The notes under the pieces are model-generated. The model was not told the origin of the DNA and did no database searches. It worked only from the letters and a program-made list of their open reading frames with translations. Positions 32,216-42,806 of a stretch of 64,000 bases of DNA are shown piece by piece; within the stretch, counting starts at the first letter, position 1, and the number at the start of each line of letters is the position of its first letter. Both the position numbers and the translations under genes were made by a program. Source of the stretch: Medicago truncatula (taxonomy: Eukaryota; Streptophyta; Magnoliopsida; Fabales; Fabaceae). Location of the stretch: positions 5,900,001 to 5,964,000 of the forward strand of contig NC_053046.1 of assembly GCF_003473485.1 (NCBI RefSeq), read 5' to 3'.

Positions 32216-34468
32216 ATGTAAATTATGATATGATATTATAAAAATATTTTTGTTGATGAGAAAGGAGAAAGAGGGAGGGTTTTGTGTTTGTGGTGTTTAT
32301 TGGTGGAGGAGGAGTTGCATTGGGTTGGTTTGAGGGGGTGATGAAGTGGTTTATATGTGAAAGGTTGAAAGGAAACCGGTTGGGTAGGTTAGGTTTAGGA
32401 GTTGACAGGGAGCGTTATGGGCAATCGGTACCGCTTATAACAGGGAAGCGGTTAGATTGGGATTTGGGATACAGCTGTAAACAGACACGCGTCACTTCTC
32501 AGCTGCTCCCAATTACACAAGTCACCTCTTCTTTTTTCCTCTTTTATCTGATTAATTTAAACGCGCGTTTATTACACACACGACGCTCCACTTCTTGTAT
32601 AAAAGAAAGTGATTTACACGTGATGAATTGAGAAGGTGGGTTAGTTATGTAAAAAGAAACAGTTCTGGAAGTTAATGTAGACAAATAAACCAGAATTTGA
32701 TTAATTTTCTGAACGTTAAAAATATGAATATAGAAGAAGAGTATAAAAAACGGAAATAAATAAGATAACGATGATAACGGTTGGTTAAGGGTTGGGTGAG
32801 GTTCCTTTTCTTTTCTTCTGCTTTGGTTTTCAGTTTGACTGAGGACTCCAGGCTGTATAGCATAAGGATTTCGTGTGGGATTTTGAAGTTTCGTCCTTTA
32901 GTTAGGAAATGGGACCCATTTTAAAGGTGACGTGGCATAAAACGACAAGATCGGTCGCCGAATCGGAGGGCGAATCATTACTGCTTTTCTGTCAGTCCAG
33001 CCTGTATTCTATACCTGCCACCCCCACCACCATATCATCCTATAACGGCCTATTCTAATCTTTACTTACACGTGTCGGTCACTTTTCAAAAATATCCTGT
33101 ACGGAACCGGTTACTATACTTCACATTCTCCAATGCTACGGCACTTTCCTCTCAACTTCCCTTCTGCAATTCACTAATTAATTTATTATTTATTTATTAC
33201 AGTAAAGAATAAAAACTCCTCAAACTGACAATCTTAGCGTTAGAAATGCATTTTAAAATTATCATACCCACGTATTTGTCAGACAAAAAATGTTTATAAA
33301 AGGATAATGAATTGATAACAATGAAAGTGGAGATTAGGGGATGGATTAAAGAAAGGTATTGGAAAAGGGCGAGGGAGGAAGTTGTCGGGGGAGGTTAGGT
33401 TATTTAAATGAGAAAGCAAATATATCATAATTGTTTGTGATGAAATAGATCCGTATCCATCTATATTTCTGTTACTCGTACGTGGTCCGTATACTATCCA
33501 CGGCGTGGACTTCTTTCCTCTTTTTTGTTCTTGATGCTATTTTTGGATTTGAAATGTCAAAAACAAATTTAAAACCTACGTTCACCCTCCCTTTGAAAAA
33601 GAAATTAAAATCATATTCTAAAAATATTGCATATAAAATACCATGACCATATTTAAATAAAATATATTTTTTTAACCTGCGGATTCTGAGAAAAGATATC
33701 ACGATAATTCGATATTTAGTAGTAAGGTAAATATAGATAGTATCATCAATAATTGTTGGATATCTTTAAAAAAATGTTTATGTTTAATTGTATGATAAAT
33801 ATGAATTGACAAAAAATTGTTTCATTTAAAAGTCGAATTTGAATTCTTTCAGATGATTCGTCGTCTGATGGAGCTCATTAACAATTTAAGTTCAATTGCT
33901 TAATTATGTATATTTTTTTACGTAAAAAAAAACTTCTGTTAAGCATTTTGTAAAAAAAGAAAGAAAAAAAAAACTTCTTTTAAGCATAGACAAATTTATG
34001 TTGATAAATTGTACCCAAAAAATAATAATTATGTTGATAAATATCGTTTTGTTTTTAGTGTGGCATTGATGAATTTATTCTAAGTTTACTCGATTAATGT
34101 TGCATGCATCTCTTTAAATTCATTAGATAAATATCCCTTACATCGAATGTTAATAAGGTAAATTTGTAGGTACTTTGAAGTTTACTTAATATTGATATTC
34201 TTTAGATAAAATTTGTTTAACATTTAAATTTATTTTAAAATAAATATATGAAAATTCATTGATTGATCAGATGGCGATCACATATACAACCAAACTAGCT
34301 ATGTGGTTATCATTATGTTCACCCGTTAATAATTGCATTTATTTATTTATTTATATAGTGACTTTTTTGGATAGATAAAATTACATAGTCATTGCAAACG
34401 TAAACACATACAAACGAAGAGGTTGAGATTCGAAGCCCGATCACAATATTTGTTTTAATAATTTTGAT
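32216..34468. promoter_or_regulatory. Upstream region of the MYB gene
   Basis: A minus-strand TATA-like ATATAAA lies at about 32349-32355, some 135 bp before the MYB start. The stretch up to about 33150 is less AT-rich than its surroundings and could hold regulatory sites. The open frame on the plus strand at 32284-32631 has no family features. Beyond 33200 I see only AT-rich sequence. Confidence 0.4.
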
Positions 34469-35189
34469 TAGGGGTGGGAATAAGTCGGGTTGAGTTGGGC
34501 TTTGCTTTAATAGATCAGACCTAGTTGAAAAAACTAAGACATAAGCCTTGACTTTTTATCTATCAAATACTTTATTTTAAGTTTGGCCTGACCTTATTAA
34601 AAGTCTAGTTTGTGTTACAAATTTCAAACAGAGTATGTTCATCAATTTTCATTTATTTTTTATTTGTGCAACGTACTAAATATAAAGATAAACATTAATT
34701 AGATACAAATTAAACTAATAAAAAACAATTGTAAAATTTATAGATGGATTGGAACTCAAGAATAATCATGTCTCATAAAAACGAAGATTTCAAACTTAAA
34801 CTAATAACCATACTTAACATTAGACATATTAGTAGCAAGCCTTAACAGTTCACACAAATCAAATAACCATATGAGTCTTAAATGATGACTTACAAAGCTT
34901 CCGGACAGTAAGAAACTGAAAACAACAAGCAAAAATGTATAAAATCTTCAATGTGATAACAAATCAGCAACCAACAAATGCGGGAAAATGTAAATTCTTT
35001 TTGGTATTACGGGTCGGCCTTATAGGACTGATAGGATTTTTTATAAGCCTATGTATGGCCTATTTAAATGAATAGGTTTTTTAAAAAGCTAAAGTTTGAC
35101 CTATTTATTAAACGGGTTAGGTTGGGTCGGGTTTTTAGTAGACCGAGTCATAGGCCCCTGACGGACAGTCTGACCTATTTTCACCCCTA
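34469..35189. mobile_element. hAT-type non-autonomous element, 721 bp
   Basis: The inverted ends are TAGGGGTGGGAATAAGTC on the left and TAGGGGTGAAAATAGGTC (read inward) on the right. A perfect 8-bp duplication attttgat (34461-34468 and 35190-35197) is the hAT hallmark. Sub-terminal regions carry gggtcgggtt words in opposite orientation. No transposase frame is present. Confidence 0.85.
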
Positions 35190-35197
35190 ATTTTGAT

Positions 35198-35744
35198 ATT
35201 TTTACCAATTAAATTAGAACTTGTGAACATTTACATATTGTGTACTGATTTTATTAATAAAATATATGAGTTTGAACTGAATTTTTCATGATCTATTTTA
35301 CCCCTCATTTAAACTATTTTATTCTTTAATAATATTGTTTGAAATTATAAAAAAAAAAATCGATATCAGAGGTAGTAGGGTATAGTGAAAATTACCTTCG
35401 TTTACGATCGAGATAGGAGAATGATTCAACTGTTTTGCGGAGTTTGGGCAAACATTTTCCAGGGTTCAGAGCCGATAAAGTAAGAAACGATAATCTGGGA
35501 GATTAAGAGTAAGATTGCACCACCGGCAATAATTAAGGAATGATGGAGAAGACATGATCTCTAATGGTGATGCGCATCAAGGACATTATCAATGGATCAT
35601 GCAGAGAATTGGAATTTGAAGTCAATGTGGGGTGCTACAATCCCGCTAACAAGGGAGTTATCACATAACACTCACGAAATTAGGTGAATTGAGGCTTAAG
35701 CATTGTAGGTCACGTCGTTTGACGAGTTGGAATTGTTACACTAT
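35198..35744. other. Intergenic, possibly repeat-derived
   Basis: The piece 35380-35740 is richer in G and C than its flanks and reads like decayed coding or retroelement sequence, but no frame could be matched to a family. Confidence 0.3.
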
Positions 35745-36556
35745 AAATACTTTATTCATACATTATAATTAACACATGTAATCAATCAAATAAACTTATT
35801 ATGCACCTTTTGTCCTTTTATCTTTATGCTTTTATCCATGCCTTTCTTAGCGTAGCTTAAACCCAAAAGCAACCGTAACTATGATCTATTGGAGAAGTTT
35901 GGGAACTCACAACCGAGGGACATATTTACTCCCTCAATATCAACCCCTTGAAGCAAAGCAAATTACAGTTGAAGAAAGTCAATCAACCTCGACTAATTTT
36001 ATATTCCATCAACAATAATCTCATCTTGGATAGAGAAGGAGACACCAATGAAAGAATAAGGATGTGGGGTAGTGTGAAAGACAAGTTGTAGTGCCCATCA
36101 ACCACCTAGTTGAGCTTTTGGAATAATATTGACTTCAAGCTAGAAAAACTCTAATACTTTGTTCTTACATTGTAATTAACATGTATGATCAATAAAACAA
36201 GCTTACTATGCACCTTTTGTCCCTTTATCTTTATGCTTTTATTCATGCCTTTTTAGCGTAGCTTAAACCCAAAAACAATCGTAACTACGCTCTATTAGAG
36301 AAGTGTGGGAACCCACAACTGAAGGGTATTTACTCCCTAAATATCAACCCCTTAAAGCAAAGGAAATTACAGTTGAGGAAAGTCAATCGAGCTCGACTAA
36401 ATTAAGATTTCATCAACAATAGTCTCATCTTGGATAAAGAATGAGACAACAATGAAAGAATAAAGATGGGGGTAGAGTGAAAGACAAGTTGTTATGCCCA
36501 TCAACCACCTAGTCGAGCTTTTGGAATAATACTGGCTTCATGCTTGAAAAACTCTA
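35745..36556. repeat. Tandem duplication, two units of about 407 bp
   Basis: Unit 1 (35745-36151) and unit 2 (36152-36556) share long stretches, for example atgcaccttttgtcc at 35801 and at 36208, gcgtagcttaaacccaaaa, and tcaaccacctagt. By eye they agree at close to 90%. No frame is open through them, so the unit is probably part of an old repeat. Confidence 0.8.
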
Positions 36557-36853
36557 ATAGAGCATTCTAAGAGCCCCTCCATCGATGAATTCAACATAAA
36601 ATTGTTTAAGTGAATTCCATATAACCACATCATTTTAAAGCAGCTCATTCAATTTTTACTACAACAAAAACAACAATCATTTTCCAAAGGGAGGTTGGTT
36701 ACATGATCAAATTACGTCATAATGTCCTACAATAAAACATATTTCAATCCAACTCATTAATATTTATACCTCTTTTAATAATTTTTTAGATTTTCCTCTA
36801 CCTAAAGTGATATATATGATTATATTTCATCTGATATTTCTTCCTTACTAACA

Positions 36854-36930
<77 letters not shown>

Positions 36931-37722
36931 TCTCTCTGCATTCAATTTTGAATCCAATGACAAATTTTATAAAAACTCAAAATAGATCCCAAAATTACAT
37001 ATCTAAAAATTAATGGACCCCACAATTTATCTTATATACATTTTATTAAAGGAATTTATCTTAAATACATAAAATCCTTATGTATTTTATTATAAGTCAC
37101 TTACAATAGCAATACATCATTATTGATTTTTTTTTCCCTGTGACACCCTTTACCATTTATCAATTTTTTTTTTCTATCCTTTTAATCTCGTTTTCTCATG
37201 TCGTTGATAAGTGATAATGTTCTAAAATTACTCATAATTTCTCTATACAGTACGAAATCAACCACTTTTTCGAATATGTGTGAAAATGTCAGAACGACTT
37301 ATAAATTAATGAGATATAATAATGACTCATTGCAATGAGAAGAAATCGTTTGTAAACTTCAATGATAAATTAAAGAACTAAAAACATTGATTCTTTTTTG
37401 CAAAAGTTAGCAATATTATCGAACTCAGGGACCTCCTCTTTGTCCTTTAGTTCACTAACCAAATTATCTACCGAAAAATGATTTTTTTTTTGTTAAAATA
37501 ATAATCATAGAAGAATATCTCAAGGGAGATGTTTCCGAGGACAATTGTAATTAGAAAACCTCATTAATCTTAAAGACAACGGGCAAGACTGTCTTTATAA
37601 ACTTGAAGGCTCGACTATCATAATAAAGATAATCCTCTAAAAAAAGAAATTAATTAAATGAGAAGAACATAAATCCTAGGAGTTAAACCAAGACCATGGA
37701 AATACCACAACATGGATCTCTA
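36557..37722. other. Non-coding stretch with a (TA)n microsatellite
   Basis: A TA run of about 36 units occupies 36857-36928. The rest is AT-rich, without recognisable features. Confidence 0.6.
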
Positions 37723-38144
37723 CAGGGGCGGAGCCCTTCATCGTGGCCACCCGGAAAAAAAAAGATAATTATAAGTTTATTTTGTTAGATTTTAAATAAT
37801 TTTACGATGGTTTTAGTTTTCGGCACATCTAAATCTCCATAAAATCATGTAGTGACCCACCTAGAGAAATTAAAAATAACAAGTCTATTTTGCGAGATTT
37901 TAAACAATTTGCCAAAGATTTTAGTTTTCAGCAGTTTCAAAAGTGACATACGTGATTTTTGTCATGCTTATACTTAGCTGATTAGCAGAGGTTTACGATC
38001 TTCTAATTTGTGGGAATTTCAAACCTCTTTTATATTGTCATATCAACTGAAAATTCCACCAATCAACAGTTATATTATAAAAATAAAATAAAGTTTAATA
38101 ATTTAGTGGTCCACCCGAACTTTTTTTTTCCGACTCCGCCTCTG
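37723..38144. mobile_element. hAT-type MITE, CAGGGGCGGAG ends
   Basis: The left end CAGGGGCGGAGCCC and the right end, read inward, CAGAGGCGGAGTCGG form an imperfect inverted repeat. Sub-terminal ccacccgg also recurs. The 8-bp flanks gatctcta (37715-37722) and gatatcta (38145-38152) match at 7 of 8. 422 bp, non-coding. Confidence 0.75.
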
Positions 38145-38152
38145 GATATCTA

Positions 38153-38914
38153 CCACTGACCAAATATACAACTTAAAATTATTACCATGTTACAAGTATA
38201 TATTCAATTTTACATGCTTCTTATGTAAATAATGAAAACCCAACTCTATAGAGCTGTCTACACTCGCTAGAGACTCTCCTAACAACGGGTATGTTACTCC
38301 AATAGCAAGGGTTTTATAGTCAAAAGTGGAGCCTAGCTAGTGTTCCCCTACTTGGGTGTAGTTTGGTGAAGTGTCACCATCTTTTCAATTATGGGAGTTT
38401 AGTTGGTCATTATATAGTTTTATCTTAAACCGTAACAGATAGAACCAACAAACACTCACAAAAAGAAATCATAACTCATATAGGAGTTTTTAAGATAGTA
38501 TTCAAATTGTAAATACTGTGGTCAGTATGGTTTTTCTCTTGGAAACAAATAATCTGTAATTAAGTCTCGTTTGCTAGACGATGACTATAATACTCCACCT
38601 TTTATAATTAAGCCTATTTACATGGAGACAATTGCAGAACAAAACTACAATGATAGTTTGGTTAGGCGAGGAATATTAAACTTTATCTCAAGTCTCAACT
38701 ATTATATATCTCTTCTTTGAATGTTATGTTTTTGACAATGTGTGGAAAACAAAATAATTAGATCTTAAAAATCAGAAAACCAAATAAGATGGATAACAAA
38801 CTTTTTTCCAATAAAACATATCTACATGAAATAATGGCACGATTGGAAGATTCATTTTCATTGCAATTTGAAAAATACAAACTGTTGCCATGAAGACCTC
38901 ATTTGGATATATCC
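38153..38914. other. Intergenic, nothing recognised
   Basis: AT-rich sequence between a MITE and the solo LTR. I see no gene, RNA or repeat structure. Confidence 0.45.
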
Positions 38915-39390
38915 TGATCGTACCTGATCAGAAGGTGGCTACCGGTGCTTTGAATGTGGTGGTTTGAGTGGTGGTAGAATGCACCAAACGCTTGTTGGAA
39001 CGGATGGGGAGCCGTGTGTACCTGCAGACACTCCGACGCTCAAGTCAGTAGAGATCAGAGAGAGTGAGGGTTTAGAGGGAGAGATAGATTCTATCTTGGG
39101 GACTGTCGTGAGTCCCCTATTTATAGAGGTGGAGGGCTGCAGAGCCGTTGTAATGACACACCTGGTTCTGGCGGTTATGAAATCGTGGGAAGTGCAACCG
39201 CCAGAGAGTTTATTGCGGGAATGTGTAGAGAGACGTTGTGGTTCGTTTGAACCAGTCTCTATCGCTCCGTGCACCCCCCTTGTGTGGAAGGGGTGTGTCA
39301 CAAGTAATTTTGCCAAACGCGATGTTTGGGTTGTGGATTGTATTGGGCCTAAGTAAATGGGCCAAAGGTACTTTTGGCCAGTCCATAACA
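38915..39390 (-). mobile_element. Solo LTR of an LTR retrotransposon
   Basis: A 476-bp GC-richer block begins TG and ends CA and is flanked by the 5-bp duplication tatcc (38910-38914 and 39391-39395). On the minus strand it starts TGTTATGGACTGGCC and has a canonical TATAAATA near the middle, so the minus orientation is preferred. No interior or second LTR is present, which fits recombination between LTRs. The open frames across it on both strands are LTR sequence, not a gene. Family not assigned. Confidence 0.8.
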
Positions 39391-39395
39391 TATCC

Positions 39396-39869
39396 CTTCA
39401 ATTATCTTTGTCTACACTTTTGAAATCTACCACGACTTTGATGAATTCTCAAAGATCAAACTCATTTATACTTTTCTTTTTTTGAAGGATATACTTTTTT
39501 CTGTGCAACTCATTTGCACTTTTATCTATAAAAAAAGAACAAAAATGCTGACAAATGCATATTTTTTCATGCTGCTAACAAGTGCATTGGGAATATATTG
39601 ATTTTGAAATAAACAAATTATGTTTCTCAAATTTTTTAATAACTAATTATCTTTCATGCACACTTTGAGACTTGAGAGGACTTATAATTTTCCTTCTAAT
39701 TCCTCCTACTAGCAACCAAACAGGGAGATGCTGCCAGCATCAACCAAATTAAAGAAGCCGTCCCACTACTGAATAATGGTTTCAATTTTCAACGTAAGTA
39801 AGCTAGTTGGACGGTAGGTTTGTTCTCGTGGGACATACAAAGAAGAGTGATGTTTGCATAATCATTTTT
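39396..39869. other. Intergenic, nothing recognised
   Basis: AT-rich, ending in the left copy of the SINE target duplication at 39856-39869. No supported gene. Confidence 0.45.
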
Positions 39870-39988
39870 TTAGTAGGTTAGTAGCTAGAATTCAGTTTTT
39901 TTTAAGGAGAATAAGTGGAGTGTTCGGGTTCGAACCCCCTGCATATAATAATGCATATCCCTGTCAACTGAATTATGCTCACGGGGAC
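39870..39988 (-). mobile_element. tRNA-derived SINE, copy 3
   Basis: Minus-strand copy: the head gtccccgtgagcataattcag, B box GGTTCGAACCC, and a shortened body ending in an A-run (T-run on the plus strand). A perfect 14-bp duplication gcataatcattttt flanks it (39856-39869 and 39989-40002), so the borders are certain. Confidence 0.87.
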
Positions 39989-40002
39989 GCATAATCATTT
40001 TT

Positions 40003-40991
40003 AGATGACTTTTAGATAACTCGTTCATCGTATTTTCATTGTGTTTTTATTTTTTTTCTATTATTTTTGTCTAAAAAAGAAAACATTTCAAAATTTGTAA
40101 GTAAAATAGTTGTACAAATATCACTATTCTATCAAAATTACTATGAATCTGATAGAGTTACTAGTTTGGTCTTTTTTAAATCAATGTATCCGCACACACA
40201 ACTGCAAATTCGTGTAAAGGGTTCAAATATTCCGACATGCGTTATTCATACCTATCAATTAGAAATTGTAATCTTGATCAAATGATTAAAGAACCCAAAC
40301 ATCTTTAATTTGTGACACACATAGATAAAGTTTAGTTTAAGCTATTGGTAGTCTTCTTGTTTTGTTCTTTTGAGAATGTAGGTAGTCTTATTCAAATGCC
40401 TATTAGTTAGGCAGGCTTGTTCCTTTGTGGTTCATGGGATGGGACCCCAACACTGTAATTGCCATTATAATGCATGGAGTCCTTTTTGCATAAGTGGTTT
40501 GATTTATTATTCTTGACGATGACTATTAACCGTTAAGTTGCCTCTCGTTTCTATATATTCATAGTTTTTCCACTTTCTTCCTTCGCATAACATAGCCTAA
40601 CCATGATCACTTATAGAGTATATTCATATCCAATTTATCTACACTAAGAAGAGTTGTTAACCGGTTTGTTTTAGCTAATAAGGACTCAACTTATTAAGCA
40701 TTCCTATCATTGTTAACAAAAAGTAGTGAATTAACAAAAGGTAATAATGATAAAATACGAGCTTGTTTTATAGCAAACACAAGTTTTAAGGTTAATCTAT
40801 TCACATGTCTAGATGAATCGATAAAGTAAACTTATCTTTTATAATCAATTTGATCCCTCGATTGAATTGGAGACGAACTCCTACAAAAAGATTACTTAGA
40901 TTTAAGTAAGAGTCACTTAGATTTATCTATGGGTTGCTTATTCCTATACCAAAAATAAAGGATCTGTTTTATTTATATTCTTATTTTTTTA
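40003..40991. other. Intergenic, nothing recognised
   Basis: AT-rich. A 72-codon frame at 40067-40285 has no family features and is likely chance. Confidence 0.45.
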
Positions 40992-41379
40992 GGCTTAAAT
41001 ATGAAAATTGTCCCTGCAAATATGTGACATTTTGGTTTTAGTCCCTGCAATTTTTTTATTTTTATTTTAGTCCCTGCAAATATAAAATATTTGGTTTTGG
41101 TCTTTGGTATTTTGTTTTAGTCCTTGTAAAATTGATTCATATTGGATTTGGTCCTTGTAATATGTAGAATATTTGATTTTAGTCATTCAAAATGAGGACT
41201 AAAATGAATATTATAGGGACCGATTTCAATATGAAATGATTTTACAAGGATTAAAACAAAATACCAAGGACCAAAACCAAATATTCTATATTTGCAGGGA
41301 CTAAAACAAAAAATATATTTTTATAGGAACTAAATCCAAAACGCTAGATATTTACAGGGACCATTTTCATATTTAAGCC
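40992..41379. mobile_element. Foldback MITE, GGCTTAAATATG ends, copy D
   Basis: The left end GGCTTAAATATGAAAATTGTCCCTGCAAATA is mirrored by the right end (tatttacagggaccattttcatatttaagcc). The arms are made of repeated gtccctgcaaa-like units. T-rich flanks (attttttta and tttttttaa) are compatible with a 9-bp duplication but are too simple to prove it. Related in design to copies A, B and C. Confidence 0.75.
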
Positions 41380-42713
41380 TTTTTTTAATATATATCTGTT
41401 ATATTTGGAAATATATGCTATAGATATAATTTATAGAATTTACCCCAAAAGGGTGACACACAAGAAATTCACTAAAGAAAAAGGGAATGAAAAAAAAGTA
41501 CAAGTTAATAATTCAAAATCGAATTATGGAAAATTTAGTTTTAATTAATTTTATATAATATAGTAATACATTGATTTTAAACTATATTTTGAATCAATGA
41601 AAAAAAAGAGAGTAACAGAGACGACTAATCACCTATCGTATAGACTCTCTCCTCTTTGACTTGCATGCACCACTAATAAAAAAAAAATGAAAATGCCATA
41701 AAAAATCAATTTTGTGTTGTTGCATTGAGTTTCTTCAATTTAATAATGATGTAAAGTTTTTTTTTTATGAGAGGAATAATGATAAAAAGTTATTAGAGGA
41801 ATCAATTTAATAATTTTTTTAGAGGTGTTAGCTTAGAGTAATCGAGTATTTATTGGATATTAATGTTAATTTTTTTTTAATAAGTGGTGTGTATACGTAA
41901 GATTTACTTAAATCTTTTTTTTTTGTGTAACCAAAAAAAAAACTTTTATTTTTTAAATAAATGATCATCATTATAGATGGTTTTACATACCGAATATTGA
42001 TCATATCATTCATATTTTGAGGAAAAGTTTTATTAATGGGAGCAATGTTTAAAACTCAATCGTCCAACGACCGAGTTAGGGTAGTTGGTCTAGTACTGTT
42101 CGGTCTCAAACTGAACTGCATCTCTAATTGCTCTTTAAGCACCTATCAATTGCTCACAGACACATCAAATTACGCAAAATACCCTCAACGATTAATTATC
42201 ACTTGTGGATCTTTTTAAATCGGTTACAACTATTTAAAAATTGTTTTAACCAATTTAAAGTGTTGAAATACAGTTAACTACTATTTTGAAGGGAACGGTA
42301 GTCAATTGTCATTCAACGAACGACGATAGATGTTTGTGAGCAATTGCTAGATGTCTAAAGAGCAATCTTCAAAGAATTAAAGTTGTTTTCTTACTGTGTC
42401 TATGCCCAATACATACTGGAGGGGGACATGTTAGGGAATTACTTTTTCTACCCTATTACCTTCTCCCGCGCCTTATCACATGGGTATTTTCGTAGAAAAA
42501 GGGCACGCGGGTGAGAAAAGTAATAATCAATAAAGTTGACCTTAATTTTCAACGAGAGAAGTCCACTCATTTCATAAAGCCCATCACCAGAGAAAAACCC
42601 AAAAATAGTTCGACCCGTTCCTTCCCCTAACGTTGCAACGTTTCGTTAGACCATTTTTTCCAACTAATCGTCAAAAACGAGTTTTGAAATTGAAAATATC
42701 CCGCTCCAACCTC
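41380..42713 (+). promoter_or_regulatory. Upstream region of the EB1C-like gene
   Basis: AT-rich to about 42400, then more mixed. Near 42626-42653 there is a cluster of AACG words (cctaacgttgcaacgtttcg and ttagacc), some of them close to MYB3R-type sites. No gene is seen between 41380 and 42700. Confidence 0.4.
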
Positions 42714-42721
42714 TATATATA
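42714..42721 (+). promoter_or_regulatory. TATA box of the EB1C-like gene
   Basis: TATATATA about 86-93 bp before the ATG at 42807, which places transcription start near 42745. Confidence 0.5.
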
Positions 42722-42749
42722 CTATTCAAACTCGTTTTCATTTCAGAGA

Positions 42750-42760
42750 TAGCCGTTAGA
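42750..42760 (-). promoter_or_regulatory. MSA (M-phase specific activator) element
   Basis: On the minus strand it reads TCTAACGGCTA, a full match to the MSA consensus YCYAACGGYYA bound by plant three-repeat MYB (MYB3R) factors. It lies 47-57 bp before the EB1C start, around the predicted transcription start. MSA sites drive G2/M expression, which fits a spindle and phragmoplast protein. Activity is inferred. Confidence 0.65.
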
Positions 42761-42806
42761 GAAGAAAGAAGAAAAAAAAATCAAAGAAAAAGCGAAGCAG
42801 AGAAAA

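Noticed and set aside
32284-32631. 115-codon plus-strand frame upstream of the MYB gene
   Set aside because: Lies in the MYB promoter and leader region and has no recognisable domain. Openness is likely chance in a GC-richer stretch.
38939-39391. Overlapping open frames of 130-150 codons on both strands
   Set aside because: They lie inside a solo LTR with TG...CA ends and a 5-bp duplication, and resemble no protein family.
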